Below the pieces are notes generated by a model that searched no databases, was not told the DNA's origin, and saw only the letters and a program-made list of their open reading frames with translations. Made by a program: the position numbers and the translations under genes. Positions 42,911 through 56,913 of a stretch of DNA of 64,000 nt are shown here, one piece after another. Within the stretch, counting starts at the first letter, position 1, and every line of letters starts with the position of its first letter. Source of the DNA: Siphonodentalium dalli (Eukaryota; Mollusca; Scaphopoda; Gadilida; Siphonodentaliidae); assembly GCA_032622095.1 (NCBI GenBank), contig CP136062.1, positions 4,280,001 to 4,344,000 on the forward strand. Direction: 5' to 3'.

Positions 42911-45130
42911 GACTAAATAAAATAATACCTGTGAAGGGTAACTGGATATTAAAAAAACAGGGGCAATTTGGGGGGGGGGGGAATAATCACTGCATTTTGC
43001 ACTTTAATTCACAGAATACTGATGACACTATATAAACCAAAGCCATGATAGCCTTATAAATGGCTGGTAAATATCCAATAACCTGATGTGCTTTTAAAGA
43101 CAAATTAAAGTGATGTGAAACAATCCAGTGAGGTGTTCCCGGACCTGCTGATGGAATAATAAACAATCATGCCAAAATAATTTATCCAAATAGTCAGAAA
43201 ACAACAATTAAACTCAGTGACTAGTATAATAATAGTGGGACAATCATTTCAGTAATGTTTATACTCAATAAGGTGCCCTGAATAAAGTAGTAAATGTTTA
43301 CATTTATGCGTGGTTCAACCGTTGTATTCTCTGAAATGCTACAGTGGATATGGTTGGAATTTTAGTTCTTAATCTCAGGTTTTTGCTACATAATTCCAGT
43401 GGGGATAGTGTTTGGATACTAACTGATTGTTTATATGCACCCATATATGCCTGTTTAAAAAAGGGGATGTATTATGCTGCATGTGTGTCTGTTAGTTCGC
43501 TTTTGGATTCCAGATGTTAGATGATAACTTTAGATAGTCTCAACTGAGTTGAATAAAATTTGAAATGTGTGTGTTTTAATGTACAAAATACAGGTCAAGT
43601 TTGAGTTTACGTTCAGCACGTCAATTTCACCAGAGTTAAAGGCCTTTTGTTGGAATTGCCATGGGCATATTTTGCCATGTCCTAACAATGCTATTAATAT
43701 TCAATGAAATAAGTCTGCAATATATGTCTTTAAATCTGACTTTTCCTAAACATAGTATTTTATGCATTTCTTTTCAGAGTATGTTCGTTCACTGGCATGG
43801 AAACTTTAGTACCAGAATGTGCACAGCATACAGAGGAGGCATGTGTGTTATCTGTGCAGATACAATATGTTATTCGTCAACTTTTCATTCATAAATATTG
43901 CACCACAATATACAAGTGTGGTGCAGCCTGTTGGAAGTTAGTAACATACTATGCTGTCAAGTGCTGCTATATTCATCAGATGCGAATATAAAGGAGTTTG
44001 CTGATCTTTAAATTTCTACTGCATGACAGGTGTAAAAACAGATGAGCTGTCATTCTTGGGAATGTTCAATATAAGAAGGGTGTGATGAACTATATATTAA
44101 GTGTTAATTCATTGCAATTGTTGCAATGGTGAGGTGTGCACATACATCAGGAATATACACTGCTGTGGTTGAATGGCTAGGATGACAATTATTCCTGCTG
44201 GATATGTTTGAATTAAATTTTAATTTTCAAAATATCACTGTGTCTTCATTGATGTTTATCTTAAAACTTCATTCAACATTGATGCAACCAATTATGTCAT
44301 TTGGACAATTTACTTCATCTTCGACTATTAATTTTGGTTGCTTATGATATGATTCATGAATGGGGTGGCCCTCACATGTTCAGGCAAATTACATGCCTCA
44401 ATTTAAGGTTACTGACAGCACTTAAATGGTAGAATAGTCCTCAGAGGTTTGTGATTTCAGGAAATTTTACATGTAATTTGCCACATCTTGCAGCATCTTG
44501 TGGAATTTAGTTCTATGCCAGCATGCACACTTGAAAGATTAATCACAAAATTATGTGAGAAACACTTGACTGTTTGCGTACCAACTGTTTCTATCATAAT
44601 AATTTCAGGACTGTGTAAACAGTAAATAAGTGATAACCATAAACACAAAAATTACATGGTCACCGTTTATTTTCTGTTTACTTGGCAACCAACATTATTA
44701 TGGTAGAAACCATCAAAAATAATGGGTTTTCGTATAATTTAAGATTTGACCAATTGGCAAAAAGAACCCATATACATGTACATGTATGTTTGTGGGAGGG
44801 TATGAAAGGCATAATGTAGAAATTTGATAGCCTGTAGCATGCAAGTGATCAGCTGAATTTTTGTACTGGAAATGGAATCCGGTGGCATCTGTTTCAGACT
44901 GTCTAAAGCCTTTTTATAATTAGCCCTTTAATATATCAATGGATTAGTAATTATAATAAAAATCAATTTATGACTTGGGTCATAAATTAATTTTCATTGT
45001 AATTTTACATGTCGAACTTGGAAAACCAAATTCATTCATGTGTTGCATATATTTTGTTGAGTATGGATATGGTACAATAAATGGGTGGATTTAGTGTACA
45101 GTGCCCTTAAAGGTTGCATAAGTATGTAGT
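42911..45130. other. 2.2-kb gene-free stretch
   Basis: AT-rich, with a short poly-G run at about 42971-42980. Short frames (43661-43894, 44457-44648) have no recognisable domain. I see no ordered repeat or RNA gene. Confidence 0.5.
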
Positions 45131-45440
45131 ATGGCACATTTATCAATAAATTGTGCAAAAAAGGAACCAGTTTGGGTTTTGATCAAAACCAGTTGGCGCT
45201 TGGTATTTGGTTTTGATCAAAACCTAATTTGGTTACATATATGGGACAAAAGTTCAAAACCAATTTGGGTTTTGATCAAAACCAAATACTCTTGTTATTG
45301 GGTTTTGATCAAAACCAATTTTGGTTTTTATCAAAACCAGTTGGCGCTTGGTATTTGGTTTTGATCAAAACCTAATTTGGTTACATATATGGGACAAAGT
45401 TCAAAACCAAATTTGTTTTTTTTTTAAACCAAAATGTTTA
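45131..45440. repeat. Array of perfect GGTTTTGATCAAAACC palindromes
   Basis: The 16-bp perfect palindrome occurs near 45176, 45209, 45269, 45299 and 45356. A one-base variant (GGTTTTTATCAAAACC) is near 45323. They sit in two copies of a ~145-bp unit that also holds cagttggcgcttggtatttg and ttacatatatgggacaaa. The block directly precedes satellite B. The open frame reading 'GFDQN'-type repeats is produced by the palindrome. Confidence 0.9.
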
Positions 45441-45445
45441 AGAGT

Positions 45446-48400
45446 GTATGCGTGATCACGAGAGTTGATAGTTCTGACGTATTTGATGCTATATTGCACA
45501 ACCTACGCACAATAGTGCCTCATTATGTGGGTTATTTGGGCAGGTACACCAGCCAAGCCTATACAATGATGGGACGCAACTAGGATTTTCAGAAATAGGT
45601 CACCACAAGAGAAGTTAATATGATTGATGAACGATAATTGATGGTTCTGATGTGTTGATCTTATATTGCACCACAAACGCACAAGTATGCGGCATAGAGT
45701 GCAGTTATTTGGGCAGGTGCACCACACTAGCATCTAGAAATGATGGGACGCAGCTGGGATTTTTAGAAATATGTCACCACGGGAGCAGATACTATGCGTT
45801 ATCACGATATTTGATGTGTCTGACGTATTTGACCTTATATTGCACCAGATCCGCACAACTGTGCGTCATGTAGTGGATATATTTGGACAGGTACATCACC
45901 CTAGCATCTAAAAATGATTGATTGATGAACGATATTTGATGGTTCTGATGCGTTTGATCTTACATTGCACCACATACGCACAAGTGTGCGTGATGTAGTG
46001 GATATATTTGGACAGGTACATCACCCTAGCATCTAAAAATGATGGGACACAGCTGGGATATTCAGAAATAGGTCACAACGGGAGCAGATACTATGCTTTA
46101 TCACGATATTTGATGGTTCTGATGTGTTTGACTTTAAATTGCACCACACACGCACAAATGTGCGTCATAGAGTGGAGTTATTTGGGCAGGTGCACCAACC
46201 TAGCATCTAAAAATGTTGGGACGCAGCTGGGATTTTCTAAAATAGGTCATCACGGGAGCAGATACTAAGCGCGATCACAATATTTGATTGCTCTGATGTA
46301 TTTGACCTTATATTGCACCAGATCCGCACAATTGTGCGTCATGTAGTGAAGATATTTGGACAGGTACATCACCCTAGCATCTAAAAATGATGGGACGCAG
46401 CTGGGATTTTCAGAAATAGGTCACCACGGGAGAAGATACTATGATTGATGAACGATATTTGATGGTTCTGATGTGTTTGATCTTATATTGCACCACATAC
46501 GCACAAGTGTGCGTCATAGAGTGGATTTGTTTAGGCAGGTGCGCCACCCTAGCATCTCAAAATGATGGGACGCAGCTGGGATTTTCAGAAATAGGTCATC
46601 ACGGGAGCAGATACTAAGCGCGATCACTATATTTGAGGGCTCTGACGTGTTTGACCTTATATTGCACCAGATCCGCACAACAGTGTGTCATGTAGTGGAG
46701 ATATTTGGACAGGTACATCACCCTAGCATCTAAAAATGATGGGTCGCAGCTGGGGTTTTCAGAAATAGGTCATCACGGGATCAGATACTAAGCGCGATCA
46801 CTATATTTGATGGCTCTGACGTATTTGGCCTTATATTGCACCACATACGCACAAGTGTGCGTCATAGAGTGCTGTTATTTGGGCAGGTGCACCACCCTAG
46901 CATCTAAAAATGATGGGTCGCAGCTGAGATTTTCAGAAATAGGTCACCACGGGAGCAGATACTAAGCGCGATCACTATATTTGATGGCTCTGACGTGTTT
47001 GACCTTATATTGCACCAGATCCGCACAATAGTGTGTCATGTAGTGGAGATATTTGGACAGGTACATCACCCTAGCATCTAAAAATGATGGGACGCAGCTG
47101 GGATTTTCAGAAATAGGTCACCACGGGAGAAGATACTATGATTGATGAACGATATTTGATGGTTCTGATGTGTTTGATCTTATATTGCACCACATACGCA
47201 CAAGTGTGTGTCATAAAGTGGATTTATTTGGGCAGGTGCGCCATCCCAGCATCTCAAAATGTTGGGACGCAGCTGGGATTTTCAGAAATAGGTCATCACG
47301 GGAGCAGCTACTAAGCGCGATCACTATATTTGATGGCTCTGACGTATTTGACCTTATATTGCACCAGATCCGCACACCTGTGCGTCATGTAGTGGATATA
47401 TTTGAACAGATACATCACCCTAGCATCTAAAAATGATAGGACGCAGCTGGGATATTTATAAATAGGTCATCACGGGAGCAGATACTAAGCGCGAGCACTA
47501 TATTTGATGGCTCTGACGTGTTTGACCATATATTGCACCTAATCCGCACAACTCTGCGTCATGTGATGGAGACATTTGGACAGGTACATCAACCTAGCAT
47601 CTAAAAATGATGGGACGCAGCTGGGATATTCACAAATAGGTCATCACGGGAGCAGATACTAAGCGCGATCACTATATTTGATGGCTCTGACGTGTTTGAC
47701 CTTATATTGCACCAAATCCGCACAACTGTGCGTCATGTAGTGGAGATATTTGGACAGGTACATCAACCTAGCATCTAAAAATGATGGGACGCAGCTGGGA
47801 TTTTCAGAAATAGGTCATCACGGGAGCAGATACTAAGCGCGATCACTATATTTGATGGCTCTGACGTGTTTGACCTTATATTGCACCACATACACACACG
47901 GGTGCGTCACAGAGTGCAGTTATTTGGGTAGGTGCACCACCCTAGCATCTAGAAATGATGGGACGCAGCTGGGATATTCAGAAATAGGTCATCACGGGAG
48001 CAGATACTAAGCGCGATCACTATATTTGATGGCTCTGACGTGTTTGACCTTATATTGCACCAAATCCGCACAACTGTGCGTCATGTAGTGGAGATATTTG
48101 GACAGGTTCATCACCCTAGCATCTAGAAATGATGGGACGCAGCTGGGATTTTCAGAAATAGGTCATCACGGGAGCAGATACTAAGCGCGATCACTATATT
48201 TGATGGCTCTGACGTGTTTGATCTTATATTACACCACATACGCACAAGTGTGCGTCATAGAGTGCAGTTATTTGGGCAGGTGCACCACCCTAGCATCTAG
48301 AAATGATGGGACGCAGCTGGGATATTCAGAAATAGGTCATCACGGGAGCAGATACTAAGCGCGATCACTATATTTGATGGCTCTGACGTGTTTGACCTTA

Positions 48401-51400
48401 TATTGCACCAAATCCGCACAACTGTGCGTCATGTAGTGGATATATTTGGACAGGTACATCAACCTAGCATTTAAAAATGATGGGACGCAGCTGGGATTTT
48501 CAGTAATAGGTCATCACGGGAGCAGATACTAAGCGCGATCACAATATTTGATGGCTCTGACGTGTTTGACCTTATATTTCACCACATACGCACAACTGTG
48601 CGTCACAGAGTGCAGTTATTTGGGCAGGTGCACCACCCTAGCATCTAAAAATGATGGGACTCAGCTGGGATTTTCAGAAATAGGTCATCACGGGAGCAGA
48701 TACTAAGCGCGATCACAATATTTGATGGCTCTGACGTGTTTGACCTTATATTGCACCACATACGCACAACTGTGCGTCATGGAGTGGAGATATATGGACA
48801 GATACATCACCCTAGCATCTAACAATGATGGGACGCAGCTGGGATTTTCAGAAATAGGTCATGACGGGAGCAGATACTAAGCGCGATCACAATATTTGAT
48901 GGCTCTGACGTGTTTGACCTTATATTTCACCACATACGCACAACTGTGCGTCACAGAGTGCAGTTATTTGGGCAGGTGCACCACCCTAGCATCTATAAAT
49001 GATGGGACGCAGCTGGGATATTCAGAAATAGGTCATCACGGGAGCAGATACTAAGCGCGATCACTATATTTGATGGCTCTGACGTGTTTGACCTTATATT
49101 GCACCAAATCCGCACAACTGTGCGTCGTGTAGTGGAGATATTTGGACAGGTACATCAACCAAGCATATAAAAATGATGGGACGCAGCTGGGATTTTCAGA
49201 AATAGGTCATCACGGGAGCAGATACTAAGCGCGATCACTATATTTGATGGCTCTGACGTGTTTGACCTTATATTACACCACATACGCACAAGTGTGCGTC
49301 ATAGAGTGCAGTTATTTGGGCAGGTGCACCACCCTAGCATCTAAAAATGTTGGGACGCAGCTGGGATTTTCAGAAATAGGTCACCACGGTAGCAGATACT
49401 ATGCTTTATCACGATATGTGATGGTTCTGATGTGTTTGACTTTAAATTGCACCACACACGCACAACAATGTGACATAGAATGGAGTTATTTCGGCTGGTG
49501 CTCCACCCTAGCATCTAAAAATGATGGGACTCAGCTGGGATTTTCAGTAATAGGTCATCACGGGAGCAGATACTAAGCGCGATCACAATATTTGATGGCT
49601 CTGACGTGTTTGACCTTATATTGCACCACATACGCACAACTGTGCGTCATGGAGTGGAGATATATGGACAGATACATCACCCTAGCATCTAACAATGATG
49701 GGACGCAGCTGGGATATTTAGAACTAGGTCATCACGGGAGCAGATACTAAGCGCGATCACTATATTTGATGGCTCTGACGTGTTTGACCTTATATTGCAC
49801 CAAATCCGCACAACTGTGCGACATGTAGTGGAGATATTTGGACAGGTACATCAACCTAGCATATAAAAATGATGGGACGCAGCTGGGATTTTCAGAAATA
49901 GGTCATCACGGGAGCAGATACTAAGCGCGATCACTATATTTGATGGTTCTGACATGTTTGACCTTATATTGCACCACATACACACAAGGGTGCGTCACAG
50001 AGTGCAGTTATTTGGGCAGGTGCACCACCCTAGCATCTAGAAATGATGGGACGCAGCTGGGATATTCAGAAATAGGTCATCACGGGAGCAGATACTAAGC
50101 GCGATCACTATATTTGATGGCTCTGACGTGTTTGACCTTATATTGCACCAAATCCGCACAACTGTGCGTCATGTAGTGGAGATATTTGGACAGGTACATC
50201 AACCTAGCATATAAAAATGATGGGACGCAGCTGGGATTTTCAGAAATAGGTCATCACGGGAGCAGATACTAAGCGCGATCACTATATTTGATGGCTCTGA
50301 CGTGTTTGACCTTATATTGCACCAAATCCGCACAACTGTGCGTCATGTAGTGGAGATATTTGGACAGGTGCATCACCCTAGCATCTAAAAATGATGGGAC
50401 GCAGCTGGGATTTTCAGAAATAGGTCACCACGGGAGCAGATACTATGCTTTATCACGATATGTGATGGTTCTGATGTGTTTGACTTTAAATTGCACCACA
50501 CACGCCCAACAGTGTGACATAGAATGGAGTTATTTAGGCAGGTGCACCACCCTAGCATCTAAAAATGAAATAGGTCATCGCGGGAGCAGATACTAAGCGC
50601 GATCACCATATTTGATGGCTCTTACGTATTTGACCTTATATTGCACCAGATCCGCACAACTGTGCGTCATGTAGTGGATATATTTGGACAGATACATCAC
50701 TCTAGCATCTAAAAATGATGGGACGCAGCTGGGATATTTAGAAATAGGTCATCACGGGAGCAGATACTAAGCGCGATCACTATATTTGATGGTTCTGATG
50801 TGTTTGACCTTAAATTGCAACACACACGCACAAATGTGCGTCATAGAGTGGATTTAATTGGGCAGGTGCTCCACCCTAGCATCTAAAAATGTTGGGACGC
50901 AGCTGGGATTTTCAGAAATATGTCATCACGGGAGCAGATACTAAGCGCGATCACTATATTTGATGGCTCTGACGTGTTTGACCTTATATTGCACCACATA
51001 CGCACATGTGTGCGTCATAGAGTGCAGTTATTTGGGCACTTTATCACTATATTTGATGGCTCTGACGTATTTGACCTTATATTGCACCAGATCCGCACAA
51101 CTATGCGTCATGTAGTGGAGATATTTGGACAGGTTCATCACCCTAGCATCTAGAAATGATGGGACGCAGCTGGGATTTTGAGAAATAGGTCACCACGGGA
51201 GCAGATACTATGCTGTATCACGATATTTGATTGTTCTGACGTGTTTGACTTTAAATTGCACCACACACGCACAACTGTGCGTCATAGATTGGAGTTATTT
51301 CGGCAGGTGCTTCACCCTAGCATCTAAAAATGATGGGACTCAGCTGGGATTTTCAGTAATAGGTCATCACGGGAGCAGATACTAAGCGCGATCACAATAT

Positions 51401-54159
51401 TTGATGGCTCTGACGTGTTTGACCTTATATTGCACCACATACGCACAACTGTGCGTCATGGAGTGGAGATATATGGACAGATACATCACCCTAGCATCTA
51501 ACAATGATGGGACGCAGCTGGGATTTTCAGAAATAGGTCATCACGGGAGCAGATACTAAGCGCGATCACCATATTTGATGGCTCTGACGTATTTGACCTT
51601 ATATTGCACCAGATCTGCACAACTGTGCGTCACAGAGTGCAGTTATTTGGGCAGGTGCACCACCCTAGCATCTAGAAATGATGGGACGCAGCTGGGATTT
51701 TCAGAAATAGGCCACCACGGGAGCAGATACTATGCTTTATCACGATATGTGATGGTTCTGATGTGTTTGACTTTAAATTGCACCACACACGCCCAACAGT
51801 GTGACATAAAATGGAGTTATTTCGGCAGGTGCTCCACCCTAGCATCTAAAAATGTTGGGACGCAGCTGGGATTTTCTAAAATAGGTCATCACGGGAGCAG
51901 ATACTAAGCGCGATCACAATATTTGATGGCTCTGATGTATTTGACCTTATATTGCACCAGATCCGCACAACTATGCGTCATGTAGTGGATATATATGGAC
52001 AGATACATCACCCTAGCATCTAACAATGATGGGACGCAGCTGGGATATTTAGAACTAGGTCATCACGGGAGCAGATACTATGCTTTATCACGATATTTGA
52101 TTGTTCTGATGTGTTTGAGTTTAAATTGCACCACACACGCCCAACAGTGTGACATAGAATGGAGTTATTTCGGCAGGTTCATCACCCTAGCATCTAAAAA
52201 TGATGGGACGAAGCTGGGATTTTCAGAAATAGGTCACCACGGGTCAAGATACTATGCTTTATCACGATATTTGATGGTTCTGATGTGTTTGAGTTTAAAT
52301 TGCACCACACACGCCCAACAGTGTGACATAGAATGGAGTTATTTCGGCAGGTTCATCACCCTAGCATCTAAAAATGATGGGACGCAGCTGGGATTTTCAG
52401 AAATAGGTCACCACGGGAGCAGATACTATGCTTTATCACGATATTTGATGGTTCTGATGTGTTTGACTTTAAATTGCACCACACACGCACAACTGTGCGT
52501 CATAGAGTGGATTTGTTTAGGCAGGTGCGCCACCTTAGCATATAAAAATGTTGGGACGCAGCTGGGATTTTCAGAAATAGGTCATCACGGGAGCAGATAC
52601 TAAGCGATCACTATATTTGATGGCTCTGACGTATTTGACCTTATATTGCACCAGATCCGCACTACTATGCGTCATGTAGTGGAGATATTTGGACAGGTAA
52701 ATCACCCTAGCATCTAAAAATGATGGGACGCAGCTGGGATTTTGAGAAATAGGTCACCACGGGAGCAGATACTATGCTTTATCACGATATTTGATGGTTC
52801 TGACGTGTTTGACTTTAAATTGCACCACACACGCACAACTGTGCGTCATAGATTGGAGTTATTTCGGCAGGTGCTCCACCCTAGCATCTAAAAATGATGG
52901 GACTCAGCTGGGATTTTCAGTAATAGGTCATCACGGGAGCAGATACTAAGCGCGATCACTATATTTGATGGCTCTGACGTGTTTGACCTTATATTGCACC
53001 AAATCCGCACAAATGTGCGTCATGTAGTGGAGATATTTGGACAGGTACATCACCCTAGCATCTAAAAATGATGGGACGCAGCTGGGATTTTCAGAAATAG
53101 GTCATCACGGGAGCAGATACTAAGCGCGATCACTATATTTGATGGCTCTGACATGTTTGACCTTATATTGCACCACATACGCTCAAGTGTGCGTCATAGA
53201 GTGCAGTTATTTGGGCAGGTGCACCAACCTAGCATCTAAAAATGATGGGACGCAGCTGGGATATTCAGAAATAGGTCACCACGGGAGCAGATACTATGCT
53301 TTATCACGATATTTGATGGTTCTCATGTGTTTGAGTTTAAATTGCACCACACACGCCCAACAGTGTGACATAGAATGGAGTTATTTCGGCAGGTGCACCA
53401 CCCTAGCATCTAAAAATGATGGGACGCAGCTGGGATTTTCAGAAATAGGTCATCACGGGAGCAGATACTAAGCGCGATCACTATATTTGATGGCTCTGAC
53501 ATGTTTGACCTTATATTGCACCACATACGCTCAAGTGTGCGTCATAGAGTGCAGTTATTTGGGCAGGTGCACCAACCTAGCATCTAAAAATGATGGGACG
53601 CAGCTGGGATATTCAGAAATAGGTCACCACGGGAGCAGATACTATGCTTTATCACGATATTTGATGGTTCTCATGTGTTTGAGTTTAAATTGCACCACAC
53701 ACGCCCAACAGTGTGACATAGAATGGAGTTATTTCGGCAGGTGCACCACCCTAGCATCTAAACATGGTGGGACGCAGCTGGGATTTTCAGAAATAGGTCA
53801 CCACGGGTCAAGATACTATGCTTTATCACGATATTTGATGGTTCTGATGTGTTTGAGTTTAAATTGCACCACACACGCACAACTGTGCGTCATAGAGTGG
53901 AGTTAATACGGCAGGTGCACCACCTTAGCATCTAAAAATGTTGGGACGCAGCTGGGATTTTCAGAAATAGGTCATCACGGGAGCAGATACTAAGCGATCA
54001 CTATATTTGATGGCTCTGACGTATTTGACCTTATATTGCACCAGATCCGCACAACTGCGCGTCATATAGTGGAGATATTTGGACAGGTAAATCACCCTAG
54101 CATCTAAAAATGATGGGACGCAGCTGGGATTTTGAGAAATAGGTCACCACGGGAGCAGT
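45446..54159. repeat. 174-bp satellite B array (about 50 copies)
   Basis: Unit starts at gggacgcagctggg are spaced 174-175 bp (47089, 47264, 47438, 47612). Two main monomer types alternate through much of the array. One has caaatccgcacaactgtgcg with gtagtggagatatttggaca; the other has cacatacgcacaagtgtgcg with agagtgcagttatttgggca. This makes a 348-bp dimer. A third type (ctttatcacgatatgtgatg, cagtgtgacatagaatggag) spreads towards the right. Each monomer carries a short palindrome of the form CGCACAA(C/G)TGTGCG. A 348-bp dimer is duplicated almost exactly at 53139 and 53487. Long plus-strand frames follow from the period being 58 codons and are not genes. Confidence 0.95.
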
Positions 54160-54228
54160 TTGGGTGGTAATGTGTTTACTTAGCTTTTGTTTACATAGTT
54201 AACAAGAGGTGTGCACTCAAGTGCTAGC

Positions 54229-54480
54229 ATACCCCCACCATGGCAAATTTTAACCCGCATTATCCGTAAACCCAACAAAAAAAAGGAAGATTTTTTTAAC
54301 TTTAAAGAAAAATTCGGACTAATAATATCACTAAGGAGATGGCATACAAAACATTATTGAAATTGGTTTATAGTTGTTCGAGTTATAAGGTCGGACAGAC
54401 GGACAAACAGAGGGAGAAAACGTGACAGACAGACGCAGTCAATCGAGTATATCCCCTATTTTCTTCGAAAGTGGGGGTAT
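54229..54480. mobile_element. ~250-bp element with ATACCCCCAC ends
   Basis: The ends atacccccac and gtgggggtat are exact reverse complements. The interior includes agttataaggtcggacagac and a GACAGACAGACG tail-like string as in other repeats of the window. It has no coding frame. Probably a short non-autonomous DNA element. Confidence 0.6.
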
Positions 54481-55387
54481 AACAAGAATATGACTGGGGT
54501 TGATTTTCCAAAAAACAAATCATTTATTTGACAGGGGACTACGGGCGCGTTTATCGCACTATTTTGATCCCCGTTCTCCATGACCAGTTTATTACTATTT
54601 TTAGGTACAGTGCTAATTTTATTATTTTCGGTTTTGCGATTGTGGACGCCGAGATTTTAAACAAATAAATCACATTATTCTATATTATTTATTATCACAT
54701 GCCATTGATTATTACGTGATTCGTTTATCCCCCCCAGTCTACCGCAAATTATTATCTCCGTCAACGAAACCAATGAAATATTTATTCCACCATAGACTGC
54801 ATAGATAACTTTTTTCGTTCTCAACGGTTCTGTAAACAAACACAAATAAAATAAAAACGTTCACTAATCTAGAGCCCAAATGCATTCTAATCAAAGATAA
54901 GAATGATTTTATGTTTGCAAAAGAAAACAATATCACATATCTTTTCTTCTTTTTTTTCATTCTGTAATCAAAATTATAATAAAAACATTTTGTATTCAAG
55001 AATCAGAATGATCTCCCGTTTACGACAGAAAAACAATAACAATACCGTCACGTGATCATACAGTCTATCATCACGTGACGTGATTCCCCGCGAATGATTA
55101 TTTCCGGTGGCTCTTCTTTTATAATTAGTCACCCCTACGATATATTTTATTAATTTTGATTACTAATTCGAGTATGTAATATAGTTAAGTCCATAAACTA
55201 ACTTGAATTCTTATAATTAATTTTGGATGAAATTATTTATTGTTTTGAAGATTATAAGAATAAACGAGAAAAAACGTTTGCTATGGTTAATCTGAAAGGG
55301 GTGTAATACTACTAACAGTAATAGCCGATTGCGATCACATGATTCTTGAAGCCTTGACCGAGGAAAAGAAGAATTAACCAAAACAAG
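54481..55387. other. AT-rich upstream region of a possible secreted-peptide exon
   Basis: No gene is supported; an 86-codon minus-strand frame (54739-54999) is Lys/Phe-rich from AT bias. It contains the paired E-box sites described separately. Confidence 0.4.
55047..55079. promoter_or_regulatory. Paired GTCACGTGAT / ATCACGTGAC sites
   Basis: Two inverted E-boxes, GTCACGTGAT (55047-55056) and ATCACGTGAC (55070-55079), lie 13 bp apart. Both match the GTCACGTGAC-type sequence bound by bHLH-zip factors such as the TFE/USF group. They are about 310 bp upstream of the ATG at 55388. Function is inferred only. Confidence 0.3.
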
Positions 55388-55588
55388 ATGGATCTGAATT
55401 TGATGTTGTTGTTGTTGTGCTGCTGCTGCTGCTATGGATCAACAGAGTCAATGGATATGACTCCATCATCATGTACTCGAGATCAGTGTCACGGTTTACC
55501 TGCTCTGTGCTGCCAAGCTAGAGGCAATGTTGTAACGAACACACTTTGGATTATCCCAGATGATGTTGTTGTGATATATAATGCCTGA
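55388..55588 (+). CDS. Possible secreted Cys-rich peptide (first exon), unknown
   Basis: An ATG in good context (acaagATGg) opens a 66-codon frame. MDLNLMLLLLCCCCCYGSTES is a plausible signal peptide whose Cys run is coded by a TGC/CTG-type microsatellite. A short segment CTRDQCHGLPALCCQ with four Cys follows, then a hydrophobic tail IIPDDVVVIYNA before TGA. The tail may be intron read-through, as the frame ends where the sequence changes character. No family is recognised. It could be exon 1 of a secreted protein or chance. Confidence 0.3.
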   Translation: MDLNLMLLLLCCCCCYGSTESMDMTPSSCTRDQCHGLPALCCQARGNVVTNTLWIIPDDVVVIYNA

Positions 55589-55937
55589 TGATACCCCGCC
55601 TGTTTGGGGGCATTTCAGGAACGATAACTCTATCCGACCTATATGCAGTACTCCCGTTGGAGTTTGACCTATATTCTCCGCCCACGCGTCGGTCTATTTG
55701 TACCGGTTGGACATGTCCGGACATGACCCGCTGATTATATCCAGACTTCTCCATATGAATGGTATATTATCTACATGTATATCACGTGATGATCTCGGTG
55801 GGGTAGCTTCAGTCTTGAATATTAAAGGGATACAAGGCTCTCACTGGGGATGATTATTAAAGTGACACTCACTATGGATGAATGTTAAAGTAACACATGG
55901 CGCACACTGTGGGATAATGTTAAAGTGACACTCGCAT

Positions 55938-56215
55938 TGAAAACTTCAAAAAATTCAAAACTTCAAAAAGTTAAAAAACTTCAAAAATTTCAAAAACTTC
56001 AAAAATTTCAAAAACTTAAAAAATTTCTAAAATTTCAAAAACTTCAAAAAATTTAAAAAAAGTTTCAAAACTTCAAAATACTCAAAAATTTCAAAAAACT
56101 TAAAAAAAATTTCAAAAAGAAACAAAAATGAAAAACTTAAAAAAAAATTCATAAATTAAAAAAATATGAAAAACTTAAAAAAATTCAACTTTTTCTAAAA
56201 TTCAAAAATAATTTA
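55938..56215. repeat. A-rich (TTCAAAAA)n-type simple repeat
   Basis: Imperfect runs of cttcaaaaa, tttcaaaaa and cttaaaaaa for about 280 bp. Low complexity, no coding role. Confidence 0.9.
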
Positions 56216-56356
56216 AAATTAACGGTCTTTTAATATATCTAACCCACTGCCACTTCTGAGGGTTCCACACTACACCTGAGGGGATATTGAGTGGTCTACA
56301 CACGTCTCCTAAACCCTAGAATAAGATCCAGCCCATAAGAAACTCTGCCTCCTGCA

Positions 56357-56480
56357 ATGCCTGTCATTCGAATCTGACGCAATCCCTACTTCTGGCGCAA
56401 TGCCTGAGTCATTCGAATCTGGTGCAATCCCTACTTCCGGCGCAACGCCTGAGTCATTGGAATCTGACGCAATCCCTCGT
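56357..56480 (+). repeat. 45-bp tandem repeat (about 2.7 copies)
   Basis: The unit gcaatgcctgagtcattcga plus atctggtgcaatccctactt and ccggc repeats with few changes. It stays in frame (15 codons) and gives a repeated PESxESxAIPTSGAT-like peptide in the frame from 56400. The short total length and lack of context make a protein role doubtful. Confidence 0.75.
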
Positions 56481-56859
56481 GAAACCTACCGGCTGACTCC
56501 ACACCCATCGGCTAAGCGTTGTATCACATGCTTATTATTTGATCATATCGTGGAAATTCAATGTTTTGTCATCACTCATGAGATATAACCCATATCCACT
56601 GAAAAAGGGTGGATATCCTCTATTTATTCATAATTTTTCTTTGTTATCTTTTTTGTATCCCTCTTTTTTATCTACCACTTCCTGTTTTTATTCGCTCTTC
56701 TTTTTCTTACAACTTCTAATCCCTCATAATCTTCGAATATCCACTTTCATCTCCAAGTTTTTGAAAAAATTCCTTGTTTAGTAGCACCTCCAGATGGGCT
56801 CTATAGAATTTGAACGAAGCATCCATCTTGGATATTACTCTTTCTATGACTAAATCCGT

Positions 56860-56913
56860 TAGCACGCTCTACAGATGTCATATAGGTAGCACGCTCTACA
56901 GATGTCATATAGG
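56860..56913. repeat. 27-bp exact tandem duplication
   Basis: The string tagcacgctctacagatgtc followed by atatagg occurs twice in direct succession. Confidence 0.9.

Noticed and set aside
45131-45364. ORF with GFDQN-type peptide repeats
   Set aside because: Produced by the GGTTTTGATCAAAACC palindrome array; no independent coding evidence.
49244-53906. Plus-strand ORFs of up to 202 codons in satellite B
   Set aside because: Same cause: a 174-bp period and repeated identical peptides tracking the DNA units.
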